DNA of 64,000 nucleotides from Phycisphaerae bacterium (lineage in GTDB: Bacteria > Planctomycetota > Phycisphaerae > Sedimentisphaerales > Anaerobacaceae): contig JAQTLP010000001.1 of NCBI GenBank assembly GCA_028714855.1, forward strand, positions 312,572 to 376,571, written 5' to 3'. The position numbers and the translations under genes are program-made. A model generated the notes under the pieces. The model was not told the DNA's origin. It did no database searches and was given only the letters and a program-made list of their open reading frames with translations. Positions 19,975-28,821 of this stretch are shown one piece after another. Numbering within the stretch: the first letter of the stretch is position 1; each line of letters opens with the position of its first letter.

Positions 19975-21507
19975 TTATTTGGCAATGTTCATAAGATAAG
20001 TAGTCAGCAGCCGCACGCCGAACCCGCTTGAGCCTTGCGTCGTATGCTCCGTGGCCGCCTCGAACATATCCATTCCTGCGATGTCCACATGGGCCCATTT
20101 CGCATCACCTGTAAACTGCCGCAGGAAAGCCGCCGCCGTGCATGCCCCGCCCCATTTGCTGCCGGTATTTTTCAGGTCGGCTATCTTGCTCTTCATTTCT
20201 TCCGCGTATTCATCGCCGCTCGGCATAAGCCAGACTTTTTCTCCGCTTTCTTCCGCCGCTGTTTGTAATTGTTTCATTAGTTTCTCGTCGTTTCCCATCA
20301 GCCCCGCCATATATTTTCCTAAAGCGACCACGCATGCCCCTGTTAACGTCGCTATGTCAATGATAACATCGCAGTCTTGTTTCACGGCGTATGCAAGGGC
20401 GTCGCAGAGTATCATTCTGCCCTCGGCGTCGGTGTTCAGCACCTCGACGGTTTTGCCGCTGAACGTGGTAATAATGTCCCCCGGCCGGTAGCTTGTCCCG
20501 CTGGGCATATTTTCCGCCGCCGGTATTATCCCGTAAATGTTAATCGGCAGCTTCAGTTCCGCCGCCGCCTTCATTGTTCCCAGCACTGCGATTCCGCCGC
20601 TTTTGTCGAATTTCATCTCATCCATATTGGCCGATGGTTTAATGCAAATCCCGCCGGAATCGAAAGTTATAGCTTTGCCGACAAGTGCGATTGTAGGCTT
20701 ATTTTTCGCCGCTTTACCTGCTGGGCTGTATTTCAAAACGATAAATCTCGGAGGATTCTTCGACCCCGAACCTACCGCGAGAATTCCGCCCATCCCCTTC
20801 GCGGCCATTTGCTTTTCATCTAAAATTGTGCACGTCAGTCCCGCCGTTACCTTTGCTGTTTTCTTTGCTTCCGCCGCAAGTGTCTCAGGATTTATTACAT
20901 TGGCCGGCCTATTCGCCAGCGTCCTCGCGTAACTTTGTGCCTTGCCGATGATGATACCCATCGAAAGGCCTTTCTTTAATTTCGCCTCCTTACCTGAATC
21001 CGAATCGATTACCTCAACGCTCAGCGATTTCAATCGTCCGTTTTCGCTACCAGTAACGAACTCATCATACCGGTAGCTGCCGAGATATGTCCCCTCAGCC
21101 ATCGCTCTGCCCACCGCTGCCAAATCAAATTTGCCGTCGAATGCCCGATGCAGTGCTAAGCTTAGATTTTCTGCTTTTAGTTCCACCGATTTCTTTGCCG
21201 CGTTGGCCGCCGCCTTGCGGACCGTATCAAGCGTCGCCTTCTTTTTCTCGCCTAAGCCGACCAGCAGTACCCTCTTGGCTCCTATATTGTCGTTTCCGTA
21301 AACGACGGCACTTGTCCCTGCTTTGCCTTTGAAATCCCCGAGTTTCATTACTTGCTCAATTGCGCCGCCGAGCTTTTCATCCAGTTCTGCGTTTAATTTG
21401 TCCAGCCCTTTAACGTCGCTGAATAGTCCTGTTGCGAGCAAATCTGTTTTACATTTGCTGAAATCAATCTTGCGTGTTTTTAGTTCGATCTCGATAATTT
21501 CCTTCAT
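19975..21507 (-). CDS. pepA: Leucyl aminopeptidase (M17)
   Basis: 510-residue cytosolic metallo-aminopeptidase with the N-terminal macro-like domain and the C-terminal catalytic domain. Metal and active-site motifs are intact: LVGKAITFDSGGICIKPS, MKFDKSGG, and NTDAEGRMILCDALAY near residue 360, the M17 signature. The C-terminus has GSKWGGACTAAAFLRQFT and WAHVDIAGM. It trims N-terminal residues during peptide turnover. It begins 5 bases after the stop of prfB, so the two are probably co-translated. Confidence 0.95.
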   Translation of the reverse strand: MKEIIEIELKTRKIDFSKCKTDLLATGLFSDVKGLDKLNAELDEKLGGAIEQVMKLGDFKGKAGTSAVVYGNDNIGAKRVLLVGLGEKKKATLDTVRKAAANAAKKSVELKAENLSLALHRAFDGKFDLAAVGRAMAEGTYLGSYRYDEFVTGSENGRLKSLSVEVIDSDSGKEAKLKKGLSMGIIIGKAQSYARTLANRPANVINPETLAAEAKKTAKVTAGLTCTILDEKQMAAKGMGGILAVGSGSKNPPRFIVLKYSPAGKAAKNKPTIALVGKAITFDSGGICIKPSANMDEMKFDKSGGIAVLGTMKAAAELKLPINIYGIIPAAENMPSGTSYRPGDIITTFSGKTVEVLNTDAEGRMILCDALAYAVKQDCDVIIDIATLTGACVVALGKYMAGLMGNDEKLMKQLQTAAEESGEKVWLMPSGDEYAEEMKSKIADLKNTGSKWGGACTAAAFLRQFTGDAKWAHVDIAGMDMFEAATEHTTQGSSGFGVRLLTTYLMNIAK

Positions 21508-21512
21508 TTTTG

Positions 21513-22626
21513 TTAATCCTTATTTTTGTTTTTGACCCTGTATCTTAAATAGCCCTCAACAAAGATGTCGATGTCTCCGTCCAGCACCGAATCCACATTG
21601 CCCGTCTGAATATCAGTTCGATGGTCCTTGACCATTTGGTAGGGCTGCAGCACATAGCTTCGTATCTGGTTTCCCCACGCTATTTCGCCTTTATTGCCGT
21701 ACACTTTCGCAAGCTCTGCGTCGCGTTTCTGCTGTTCAAGCATATACAGCTTGCTCTTCAGCATCTTCATTGCCTCCGCCTTGTTGCGGTGCTGGCTCCG
21801 ATCGTTCTGGCACTGCACCGCGACCCCTGTGGGTATATGCACAATTCTTACTGCCGAGCTTACCTTATTGACGTGCTGGCCGCCTGCCCCGCCCGCGCGA
21901 TAGAAATCTATTTTGAGGTCTTCTTCGTTTATGTCAATATCAATATCATCGGTTTCAGGCACGACATCGACCGCTGCGAAGCTCGTATGCCGTCTTTTGT
22001 TGGAGTCAAATGGGCTTATTCGCACCAGCCTGTGAACGCCCAGTTCGCATGAAAGATTGCCGAACGCGAACGGCCCGCTTACCTTTAGCGTCACCGACCG
22101 CAGCCCCGCCTCTTCGCCCGGCGAAATATCCAGCTCCTCGACCTTGTATTTTTTTGCTTCGAAATATCGCCCGTACATCCGCAGCAGCATACTGACCCAG
22201 TCGCAGCTTTCTGTCCCGCCCGCCCCAGCGTGAATGCTGAAAAAGCAGTTCTTCGCGTCATCAGGCCCGCATAATAGCCCCTGCAGCTCGATTTGTTCGC
22301 ATCGCTTTACCAGTGCCGCTAAATCATCTTCTACCTGTGCCAGCTCTTCTTTGTCCGACTCCGCCGCCGCCAGCTCGAACAGCTCCGCCAGATCTTTGAC
22401 CTCGCGGGCAAGCTCCTCCACCGGCTCGATGATTGATTTAAGTGCGCTTAATTGTGTGACTACCGATTGTGCCGAATCAGAATTGTCCCAAAACCCCGGC
22501 TTGCTCATCTTCTCTTCTAATTGCCCCCGTTGCGCCTTCTTGCCGGGCAAATCAAAGCCAGTCCCGGATTTTTGCCACCCGGGCCAACAATTCTGCTATC
22601 GTAGATTTTAATTCTGCGGTTTCCAC
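21513..22626 (-). CDS. prfB: Peptide chain release factor 2, with programmed +1 frameshift
   Basis: Release factor that terminates at UGA and UAA. The long frame (from the TTG at 22550) has the RF2 body including the GGQ loop in RAGGAGGQHVNKVSSAVRI, but starts inside the protein at PGKKAQRGQLEEK. Upstream in frame 0, from a GTG at 22626, the sequence encodes VETAELKSTIAELLARVAKI and then RDWL, and stops at TGA (22554-22552) directly after CTT. Skipping one base joins it to the main frame (GAT for Asp), giving join(22626..22555, 22553..21513), about 370 residues, the normal RF2 length. The exact N-terminal start is uncertain; an in-frame TTG 13 codons upstream is possible. Confidence 0.93.
22552..22557 (-). 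promoter_or_regulatory. prfB recoding site CTT TGA
   Basis: The slippery CTT codon (22557-22555) followed by an in-frame TGA (22554-22552) is the classical RF2 autoregulatory frameshift site. Low RF2 lets the ribosome slip forward one base. The following base is T rather than the common C, and the upstream Shine-Dalgarno-like stimulator is weak (CGGGA with TGG next to CTT). Confidence 0.9.
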
Positions 22627-22688
22627 GCACCCGTCTATACCACATTCCCTCGCGTTATGCAACCGATTGTTTGGCCGTCCGGACAAGT

Positions 22689-23912
22689 TTATTGAGTCAG
22701 AAGCTGACCGCCGAGAATCCGGTTCACGTCTCTTTTAATGTCCGCTTCCGTAACAGGCCATCCCGCCCCGGCAATGTCCGAATACTTCTCGCCCAAAACC
22801 TCGGCAATGACCTTCCGCGAGTGCGACCATTTATATATGACCTGGTCGAGCACGCGGGCGTCGCTGTGCTGCGGTATCATCGTCAGTCCCAGAGTTTCGA
22901 TGCGTTCGTACGTCATCTCTTTGATAATGCTCGGATTATTCAAATACCACCAGCACCCGAATATCATCAAGTTCTTAAACTTGCGGCCGACAATGCAAAG
23001 CTCGTGCTGGTTTTCACGAGACAGCATCGTCACCAGCAGTCTCACGTCCGGCCAGTCACGCGCAATCTTCTCTACCTGCTCGACGTCCGCCTTCGCTACG
23101 CCGTCGCCTGCGACCCTCAATGCCGGGTTTACCGACCTCTTGACCCCTATCATCATTGCAAATGGCAGCTTATGTTCACGCGCAATCGGAAGCACGCATT
23201 CGAGAATCAGTTTCGCCCTTGTCCCGCCGTCATCTATGCGGAAATCAGGCGGCAGCGAAACCGCCATATACATCGGATTCATCTTCTCAATCCACTTCTT
23301 GAGGAAATCTTTAACCAGGCTTACCGTTTTTGCGTCCGCCTTGTCGCCTGTTATTTGCCCGTTTATTTCTTTACCGTACTGTTTGAAATTATTGAGTATG
23401 TTGTCTATTCTCAACGCCGCCTTAAATCTGCTGTCCGGATTGCCGCCGTTGTTCCATACCTTCTGCTCTGTTTTATCGAACGGGTCGTTTGTCATAACGA
23501 CATACTTAAGATTGGCGAGTTCGAAAACTTTATCGACATATTCACCGGTCGGAATCCCTGCGAAATACTTGCGTATTTTGCTGAGGTTTTTATCTTTCAC
23601 GTCCAGCCCGAGCGAGTTCAGTACTGTCACCACCCCGCGTGCGGCTTCGCTTATCGGAGAATTTTTTATAAACATCTCTTCCCATATAAGCTCCGCCTGT
23701 TTCTGCTTCGGCATATTCCAGAATTCATTGTAATCCAGCTCCGGCTTATACCTGAACAGCTCCGCGATGAGGTAGTGATATGTTAGAAGTTCATCGATGC
23801 CCCATAAAAGTAAATCGCCGAAGGCCTCGCTGTATGTATGCGTATGAATGTCGGCTATCTGGGTTTCTTTGATGATTTTAGCTACCTGTTCTTTGACATT
23901 TTTTAGTTCCAT
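22689..23912 (-). CDS. Divergent uronate isomerase family (UxaC-like) amidohydrolase-fold protein
   Basis: 407 residues. The metal-binding HxH motif is in IADIHTHTYSEAFGDLLLWG near residue 22. LLTYHYLIAELF and the TNDPFDK segment align in order with the HYKWR-like and TDDP motifs of uronate isomerases. The C-terminus (HSDARVL and YKWSHSRKVIAEVLGE) matches the TDSR and RRILCNLLGE ends of UxaC. It is shorter than typical UxaC (about 450-470). UxaC interconverts D-glucuronate and D-fructuronate, or galacturonate and tagaturonate. The neighbours (6-phosphogluconate dehydrogenase, PfkB kinase, LarA-like, SDR) place it in a sugar-acid catabolic operon. Substrate not determined from sequence. Confidence 0.72.
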   Translation of the reverse strand: MELKNVKEQVAKIIKETQIADIHTHTYSEAFGDLLLWGIDELLTYHYLIAELFRYKPELDYNEFWNMPKQKQAELIWEEMFIKNSPISEAARGVVTVLNSLGLDVKDKNLSKIRKYFAGIPTGEYVDKVFELANLKYVVMTNDPFDKTEQKVWNNGGNPDSRFKAALRIDNILNNFKQYGKEINGQITGDKADAKTVSLVKDFLKKWIEKMNPMYMAVSLPPDFRIDDGGTRAKLILECVLPIAREHKLPFAMMIGVKRSVNPALRVAGDGVAKADVEQVEKIARDWPDVRLLVTMLSRENQHELCIVGRKFKNLMIFGCWWYLNNPSIIKEMTYERIETLGLTMIPQHSDARVLDQVIYKWSHSRKVIAEVLGEKYSDIAGAGWPVTEADIKRDVNRILGGQLLTQ

Positions 23913-23944
23913 TATCGTCTCCTCTGACTTTTTAATTGTTTCTT

Positions 23945-25396
23945 TTAAACCGTATAAGTTGACGCCGCTGTCTGGCCGCCTCGTCCGGTCCAGTTCGTGT
24001 GGAAGACCTGGCCCCTTGGCTTATCGACTCGTTCGTATGTGTGTGCGCCGAAATAATCCCGCTGTGCCTGCAGCAGATTTGCCGGCAGTCGCTCGTGGCG
24101 ATAACCGTCATAATATGCAAGGGCCGAGCTGATGGCCGGCATCGGGACGCCGAATTTGACCGCCGCGGAAACAACCCGTCGCCAGCTTGGCAGTGTCTTC
24201 GTTACCGCTCTCTTGAAGAACGGGTCAATCAGTAAATTGACGAGGTTTGGATTTTTGTCGAAGGCCTTCTTTATATCGCCGAGGAATACCGAGCGTATAA
24301 TGCACCCGCCTCGCCACATAAGCGCGATGCCGCCGTTATTTAAGTTCCACTTGTATTCCTTCGCCGCCGCACGCATCAGCTGATAGCCCTGTGCGTAACT
24401 TACAATCTTCGACGCGTAAAGGGCGCTTCGCAGGTCGTTGATGAATTTTTTCTTATCCCCTTTGAATTTCGCCTTCGGCCCTTTGAGAATTTTCGACGCT
24501 TCGACGCGCTCTTCCTTTATGGCCGAAAGACATCTCGCGAAAACCGCCTCGCCCACAAGCGTCAACGGCTGGCCTGCATCAAGGGCTGCGACAACCGTCC
24601 ACTTGCCCGTGCCTTTCTGGCCGGCTGTATCAAGAATAGTATCAATAACCTCGTTGCCCTGTTCATCCTTGTATGCGAGGATGTCCCTTGTAATCTCGAT
24701 AAGGTATGATTTCAGCTCGCCTTCGTTCCATTCTGCGAAAATCTGGTGCATTTCCTGATTAGATAGGCCCAATCCCTCTCTCATCATACTGTAGACTTCG
24801 CATATCATCTGCATATCGCCGTATTCTATGCCGTTATGCACCATTTTCACAAAATGTCCTGCCCCGTTTTCACCGACCCAGTCACAGCACGGGCTGCCGT
24901 CGTCTGTCTTGGCGCATATCGCCTGGAATATCGGCTTGACATGTGGCCACGCCGCCGGCGAACCGCCCGGCATAATCGATGGCCCTCGCAGCGCGCCTTC
25001 TTCTCCGCCGGAGACTCCCGTGCCGATATATAGCTTGCCTTTACTCTCGACATACTGTGTCCGCCGAATGGTATCGGGGAAATGACTGTTGCCGCCGTCG
25101 ATTATGATGTCCCCGTTTCCAAGATGAGGCAAGAGCAGTTCGATAAAGTCATCTACCGCCTGCCCGGCTTTGACCATCAGCATTATCTTGCGAGGCGTCT
25201 TTAACGATGCGACAAACTCTTCGATTGTCTTGCAGCCGATGATTTTTTTGCCCTTAGCACGGCCGTTTATAAAATCGTCAACTTTTGAAACGGTGCGATT
25301 GAAACACGCGACCGTAAATCCTTTGCTTTCCATATTAAGTATCAGGTTTTCACCCATCACCGCCAGACCCACCAGACCAATATCTGCTTGTGCCAT
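23945..25396 (-). CDS. gnd: 6-phosphogluconate dehydrogenase, decarboxylating
   Basis: 483-residue full-length enzyme converting 6-phosphogluconate to ribulose 5-phosphate, CO2 and NADPH. Motifs in order: [17 protein letters not shown], an FNRT loop with arginine and threonine that suits [23 protein letters not shown] near residue 130, the catalytic lysine in [17 protein letters not shown] near 185, and [17 protein letters not shown]-like residues ([22 protein letters not shown]) at the C-terminus. All catalytic positions look intact. It is in a sugar-acid operon, 41 bases after the kinase and 32 before the UxaC-like gene, which is unusual placement for gnd and central to the pathway proposal. 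Confidence 0.96.
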   Translation of the reverse strand: MAQADIGLVGLAVMGENLILNMESKGFTVACFNRTVSKVDDFINGRAKGKKIIGCKTIEEFVASLKTPRKIMLMVKAGQAVDDFIELLLPHLGNGDIIIDGGNSHFPDTIRRTQYVESKGKLYIGTGVSGGEEGALRGPSIMPGGSPAAWPHVKPIFQAICAKTDDGSPCCDWVGENGAGHFVKMVHNGIEYGDMQMICEVYSMMREGLGLSNQEMHQIFAEWNEGELKSYLIEITRDILAYKDEQGNEVIDTILDTAGQKGTGKWTVVAALDAGQPLTLVGEAVFARCLSAIKEERVEASKILKGPKAKFKGDKKKFINDLRSALYASKIVSYAQGYQLMRAAAKEYKWNLNNGGIALMWRGGCIIRSVFLGDIKKAFDKNPNLVNLLIDPFFKRAVTKTLPSWRRVVSAAVKFGVPMPAISSALAYYDGYRHERLPANLLQAQRDYFGAHTYERVDKPRGQVFHTNWTGRGGQTAASTYTV

Positions 25397-25437
25397 TGTG
25401 TTTTTCCTCGATTCTTAAATTGCCTTTGATTTTCTGA

Positions 25438-26520
25438 TTATCTCTGTATTCGCGCCGAACCGCCGCCGGCAAATGCCTTTACCTGGTCTAACGTAACCAT
25501 CGTAGTATCGCCGGGTGTGGTTGTTAAAAGCGCTCCGTGCGCCCAGCCCATTTTCACCGCTTCTTCCGGTTCGAGACCTGCCAGAAGGCCATAGAAGAAA
25601 CCGGAAGCGAAACCGTCCCCGCCGCCGACCCGGTCATATACGTCAAGCTCTGCCGTCGGCGCCTGATGTGTTTTCCCGTCTATCCACGCGACCGCGCTCC
25701 AGCTGTGCCGGTTGCTCGAATGGACCTGACGCAGCGTAGTCGCCAGAACTTTAATCTGCGGATGTTTCTTGATGACTTTGTCTATCATACTGATAAATGC
25801 GCTTGGGTCCAGTTTGGATTTAGCCGCTACTTCCGGCCCAGGCATACCCAGCCCCATTTGCAAATCTTCTTCGTTGCCGACGAGCACATCGACGTTTTTC
25901 ACGATGCGGTCGAGAACCGCGACTGCCCGCTCGTGACCGCCGGATATGTTCCACAGTTTCGCCCTGTAATTAAGGTCGAACGATACAATAGCGCCTGCTT
26001 TCTTCGCGGCCTGCATTCCTTCGATTATCACGTCGCTCGTCGTCGGCGAAAGCGCAGCAAAGATTCCGCCGCTGTGGAACCATCGCACGCCGCCGGCAAA
26101 AACGGCCTTCCAGTCGAAATCGCCGCTTTTAAGTTGTGCTGCCGCTTCGTTGCAGCGGTTATAAAATACCACCGGCGCCCGCACTCCGCCGCCGCGGTCG
26201 CTGTAAACAGTCGCCATATTAGGCCCCTGAACGCCGTCATGTTTGAAATGTTTATAAAAAGGCTTAACGCCCATCATTCGCACCCGCTGTGCAATCAAAT
26301 CGCCGAGTGGATAATCTACCATCGCTGTTGCTATACCGGTGCGCATCCCGAAGCAGTCCGACAGGTTCGCCGCGACATTAAATTCTCCGCCGCTGACGTG
26401 AATATCAAATCTCGTCGCTTTTCGAAATGGCACAATCCCTGGGTCGAGCCGGTTTACCATCGCGCCCAGCGATACGATATCCAGCTCGCCCTTCTGCGGA
26501 ATATTAAGTCCGTACTTCAT
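25438..26520 (-). CDS. PfkB-family sugar kinase, 2-keto-3-deoxygluconate kinase-like
   Basis: 360-residue ribokinase-type kinase. The N-terminal glycine motif VSGGEFNVAANLSDCFG and the C-terminal ATP/anion-hole motif DRVGGGDGFASGFFYGLLAG (with the catalytic Asp; usual form is GAGDAF) are clear. YRAKLWN and NVDVLVGNEEDL match KdgK-type kinases. Annotated relatives phosphorylate 2-keto-3-deoxygluconate, but neither a mannonate dehydratase nor a KDPG aldolase is nearby. The gene pair with gnd suggests the alternative that it phosphorylates gluconate or a related six-carbon acid to feed 6-phosphogluconate dehydrogenase. Specificity is unresolved, so no symbol is given. Confidence 0.85.
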   Translation of the reverse strand: MKYGLNIPQKGELDIVSLGAMVNRLDPGIVPFRKATRFDIHVSGGEFNVAANLSDCFGMRTGIATAMVDYPLGDLIAQRVRMMGVKPFYKHFKHDGVQGPNMATVYSDRGGGVRAPVVFYNRCNEAAAQLKSGDFDWKAVFAGGVRWFHSGGIFAALSPTTSDVIIEGMQAAKKAGAIVSFDLNYRAKLWNISGGHERAVAVLDRIVKNVDVLVGNEEDLQMGLGMPGPEVAAKSKLDPSAFISMIDKVIKKHPQIKVLATTLRQVHSSNRHSWSAVAWIDGKTHQAPTAELDVYDRVGGGDGFASGFFYGLLAGLEPEEAVKMGWAHGALLTTTPGDTTMVTLDQVKAFAGGGSARIQR

Positions 26521-26544
26521 TACATCTTCCTTTCTGCGTATAAA

Positions 26545-27819
26545 TTATGACTGTTTAAATTTTTCTCTCCACGACCATAATCCAAGGCCGGGATTGGAAA
26601 TAAAAAATATCTCTTCGCCGCCGACGGGATTAAACCCGTCTTTTAATTTTTGCAGGTTGTATTTTTCCATCATCTTTTTCATATCTGCGTATTTGAAATT
26701 AACAGATTCGATTTCCTGTTTTGAAACTTTGCCCGGACAATACGTGACCGAAAACCGTCCTTCCGACGAGCCGTGAATTAAGTGTGCCGCGGCGCTAAGA
26801 TTTTCTTTCAGGTCATCATTCTCCTTTGTAAGTTCAAGCACCCTCGGCGTTCCCACGTAGCCGTATTTTCTTATAAGCCTGTCAATTTGCGGGTCTTCTC
26901 CGAACTCGGCCAGCCCCGGCGCCAGAACAATCAGTTCGCCGCCGTCGGCTATCGCCATTCGTGTCCGGTATATACTTTTGTTTCCGAGCCACGTGCTTTT
27001 ATACTCTTTTGGGCTTAGATAGACCACAACTTTTTTAAGCGGCTTATCCAGCATCTGGAAATTAACTTCGAGAGACAGCTTCGCCGCCAAATTGAAGCAC
27101 TCGATATCATCTCCTACAAATAGCCCGCGTATCGCGAGCTGTCCGTTATCCGATGTGCCGACGACTGTGTGAACATAAACAACAGGTAAGTCCTTTGCGA
27201 AATGGTCGCAGGCATAATTTATAACTCTTCTCACAGGCGAATCAGCTCTGCCCATTATATTTTCCATCCCATATACCGCGCCTAAAAAATGGCTCTTGTT
27301 TATTCCCTCTGCTCCGCCTGCCCCGACAAAAATATTTTTGTTATAACTGGCCATCCCGATGACTTCGTGCGGGACTACCTGCCCTATGGATAGTATCAGG
27401 TCGAATCCGCCTTGCGCAATCAGCTTATTTGTCGCGGCGGGCCAGTCGTAATCTACCAATCCGCCGCTTACCTCTTTAACATAATCAGCCGGAACTCTGC
27501 CGAGTACCGTTAAATCGCCCCGGAAATTGTGATTTCTAAAAAGACCGTGTGGCGTATCTGAAAACATCACGTTGATTTCATCATCCGTCATCGGGTAATG
27601 TGTGCCCGTTGCAGGCAGAATGTCCGTAAGCTTATCTTTGTAGTATTTCCACGCCAGGTTTGTAATCTCCCCGGCCCGCGAATGAAATCGGGTAATATCA
27701 GGCGGGACCGCTAAGACCTTCTTTCTCGCCCCGAGCTTCTCAAAGGCGGCAAACAGCCCCTCCCGCAGGTCTTGCGCCGATAAACTGTCTCCTTTATGTC
27801 CTCGTTTGAAATACAGCAT
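26545..27819 (-). CDS. LarA-superfamily (DUF2088) nickel-pincer racemase/epimerase
   Basis: 424 residues. The N-terminal domain has VLAVPPDITRFHSRAGEI and the LarA-type DILPATGTHYPMTDDEI, whose histidine corresponds to a catalytic histidine of lactate racemase. GGAEGINKSHFLGAVYG near residue 175 carries the lysine and histidine positions used for the nickel-pincer nucleotide cofactor. Known LarA-superfamily members invert the alpha-carbon of 2-hydroxyacids, including sugar acids such as gluconate in some branches. Between a kinase and an SDR in a hexuronate operon, a D-mannonate/D-gluconate 2-epimerase activity is inferred. The cofactor genes larB, larC, larE are not in the window. Confidence 0.8.
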   Translation of the reverse strand: MLYFKRGHKGDSLSAQDLREGLFAAFEKLGARKKVLAVPPDITRFHSRAGEITNLAWKYYKDKLTDILPATGTHYPMTDDEINVMFSDTPHGLFRNHNFRGDLTVLGRVPADYVKEVSGGLVDYDWPAATNKLIAQGGFDLILSIGQVVPHEVIGMASYNKNIFVGAGGAEGINKSHFLGAVYGMENIMGRADSPVRRVINYACDHFAKDLPVVYVHTVVGTSDNGQLAIRGLFVGDDIECFNLAAKLSLEVNFQMLDKPLKKVVVYLSPKEYKSTWLGNKSIYRTRMAIADGGELIVLAPGLAEFGEDPQIDRLIRKYGYVGTPRVLELTKENDDLKENLSAAAHLIHGSSEGRFSVTYCPGKVSKQEIESVNFKYADMKKMMEKYNLQKLKDGFNPVGGEEIFFISNPGLGLWSWREKFKQS

Positions 27820-27866
27820 CTTTTTGTTTTTATCTTTTGACTTAAAAAACCTTGGTGTCTTTGTGG

Positions 27867-28685
27867 CTATACACCACTGAAGGCAGAGAACCCGCCATCG
27901 ACGGGGACAACTATGCCGGTAACGAATTTCGCCGCGTCACTTAACAGCCACAATGCCGTTCCAACCAATTCATCCGGCTGGCCGAACTTACCCATCGGCG
28001 TATGTTCGATTATTGTTTTGCCGCGGGCGGTCAGTTGGCCGCTTTTTTCCTCAGTCAATAGGAATCGGTTTTGCTCTGTCAGGAAAAACCCAGGCGCAAT
28101 CGCGTTGACACGGATGTCCTTCGAAAAGTTCTGGCACATATGCACCGCAAGCCATTGTGTAAAATTACTCACGGCCGCCTTTGCTGCTGAATACGCGGCT
28201 ATTTTAGTCAATGGCCGAAAAGCATTCATACTGGAGATATTCAATATGATGCCGTTGTTGTTCTCCGCCATTTCTTTGCCGAAGACTTGCGACGGCAGCA
28301 AAGTGCCGATGAAATTCAGCTCGAAAACAAACCGGATAGCCTCCGCCGGCAAATCAAAAAACGGCATCTCAGGCGAAGTCGTCGCTTCCTTCTTATTCCC
28401 GCCTGCGCCGTTGATCAAAAAATCTATTTTGCCGAATTTGTCATTCACTTCTTTTTTGGCGGCTTCCAGGTCGTCTTTCTTGAGCACATTGCATTTGATG
28501 GCAATTGCTTCACCTCCGCCGGCCTTGATTTCATTGACTACTTTCTCAGCTGCTTCTTTTCCCAAATCCAGCACGGCGATTTTTGCCCCGGCTTTGGCCA
28601 GCGCTTTTGCCATCGTTCCGCAAAGCACCCCGCCCGCACCTGTAATCGCCCCGATTTTTCCTGTCAAATCAAATAGCTCTTTCAT
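27867..28685 (-). CDS. Short-chain dehydrogenase, mannonate/fructuronate oxidoreductase-like
   Basis: 272-residue classical SDR. The glycine motif GAITGAGGVLCGTMAKALA at residues 12-30, NGAGGNKKEAT, catalytic ISSMNAF with Ser, and YSAAKAAVSNF with Tyr and Lys are present, and RVNAIAPGFFLTEQNRFLL is typical of the branch that includes SDR-type D-mannonate oxidoreductases (Bacillus UxuB) and gluconate 5-dehydrogenases. It is the first gene of the five-gene operon SDR-larA-like-kinase-gnd-uxaC-like, with gaps of 24-47 bases. Reduction of D-fructuronate to D-mannonate is the best guess. Confidence 0.82.
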   Translation of the reverse strand: MKELFDLTGKIGAITGAGGVLCGTMAKALAKAGAKIAVLDLGKEAAEKVVNEIKAGGGEAIAIKCNVLKKDDLEAAKKEVNDKFGKIDFLINGAGGNKKEATTSPEMPFFDLPAEAIRFVFELNFIGTLLPSQVFGKEMAENNNGIILNISSMNAFRPLTKIAAYSAAKAAVSNFTQWLAVHMCQNFSKDIRVNAIAPGFFLTEQNRFLLTEEKSGQLTARGKTIIEHTPMGKFGQPDELVGTALWLLSDAAKFVTGIVVPVDGGFSAFSGV

Positions 28686-28821
28686 ATTTCACCTTAATAA
28701 TCAGTTTAATATGCAATTAAAATACTTTGTCAATGCTCGTATGTCAAGTTGCCCTTTCCGGCAAATCATTGATTATTATAGCTAACTCAGTACTATTGTA
28801 AGCTTTATAATTCGGAGTCAT

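Noticed and set aside
22671-23786. Two long plus-strand open frames opposite the UxaC-like gene (371 and 331 codons)
   Set aside because: They lie fully antisense to a gene with clear family motifs, lack ribosome binding sites and show no recognisable protein features; long antisense frames are a side effect of the codon bias.
25537-26550. 337-codon plus-strand frame opposite the PfkB kinase gene
   Set aside because: Antisense shadow of a conserved gene; no family similarity and no supported start.
27913-28785. 290-codon plus-strand frame opposite the SDR gene
   Set aside because: Antisense shadow of a conserved SDR; low-complexity composition.
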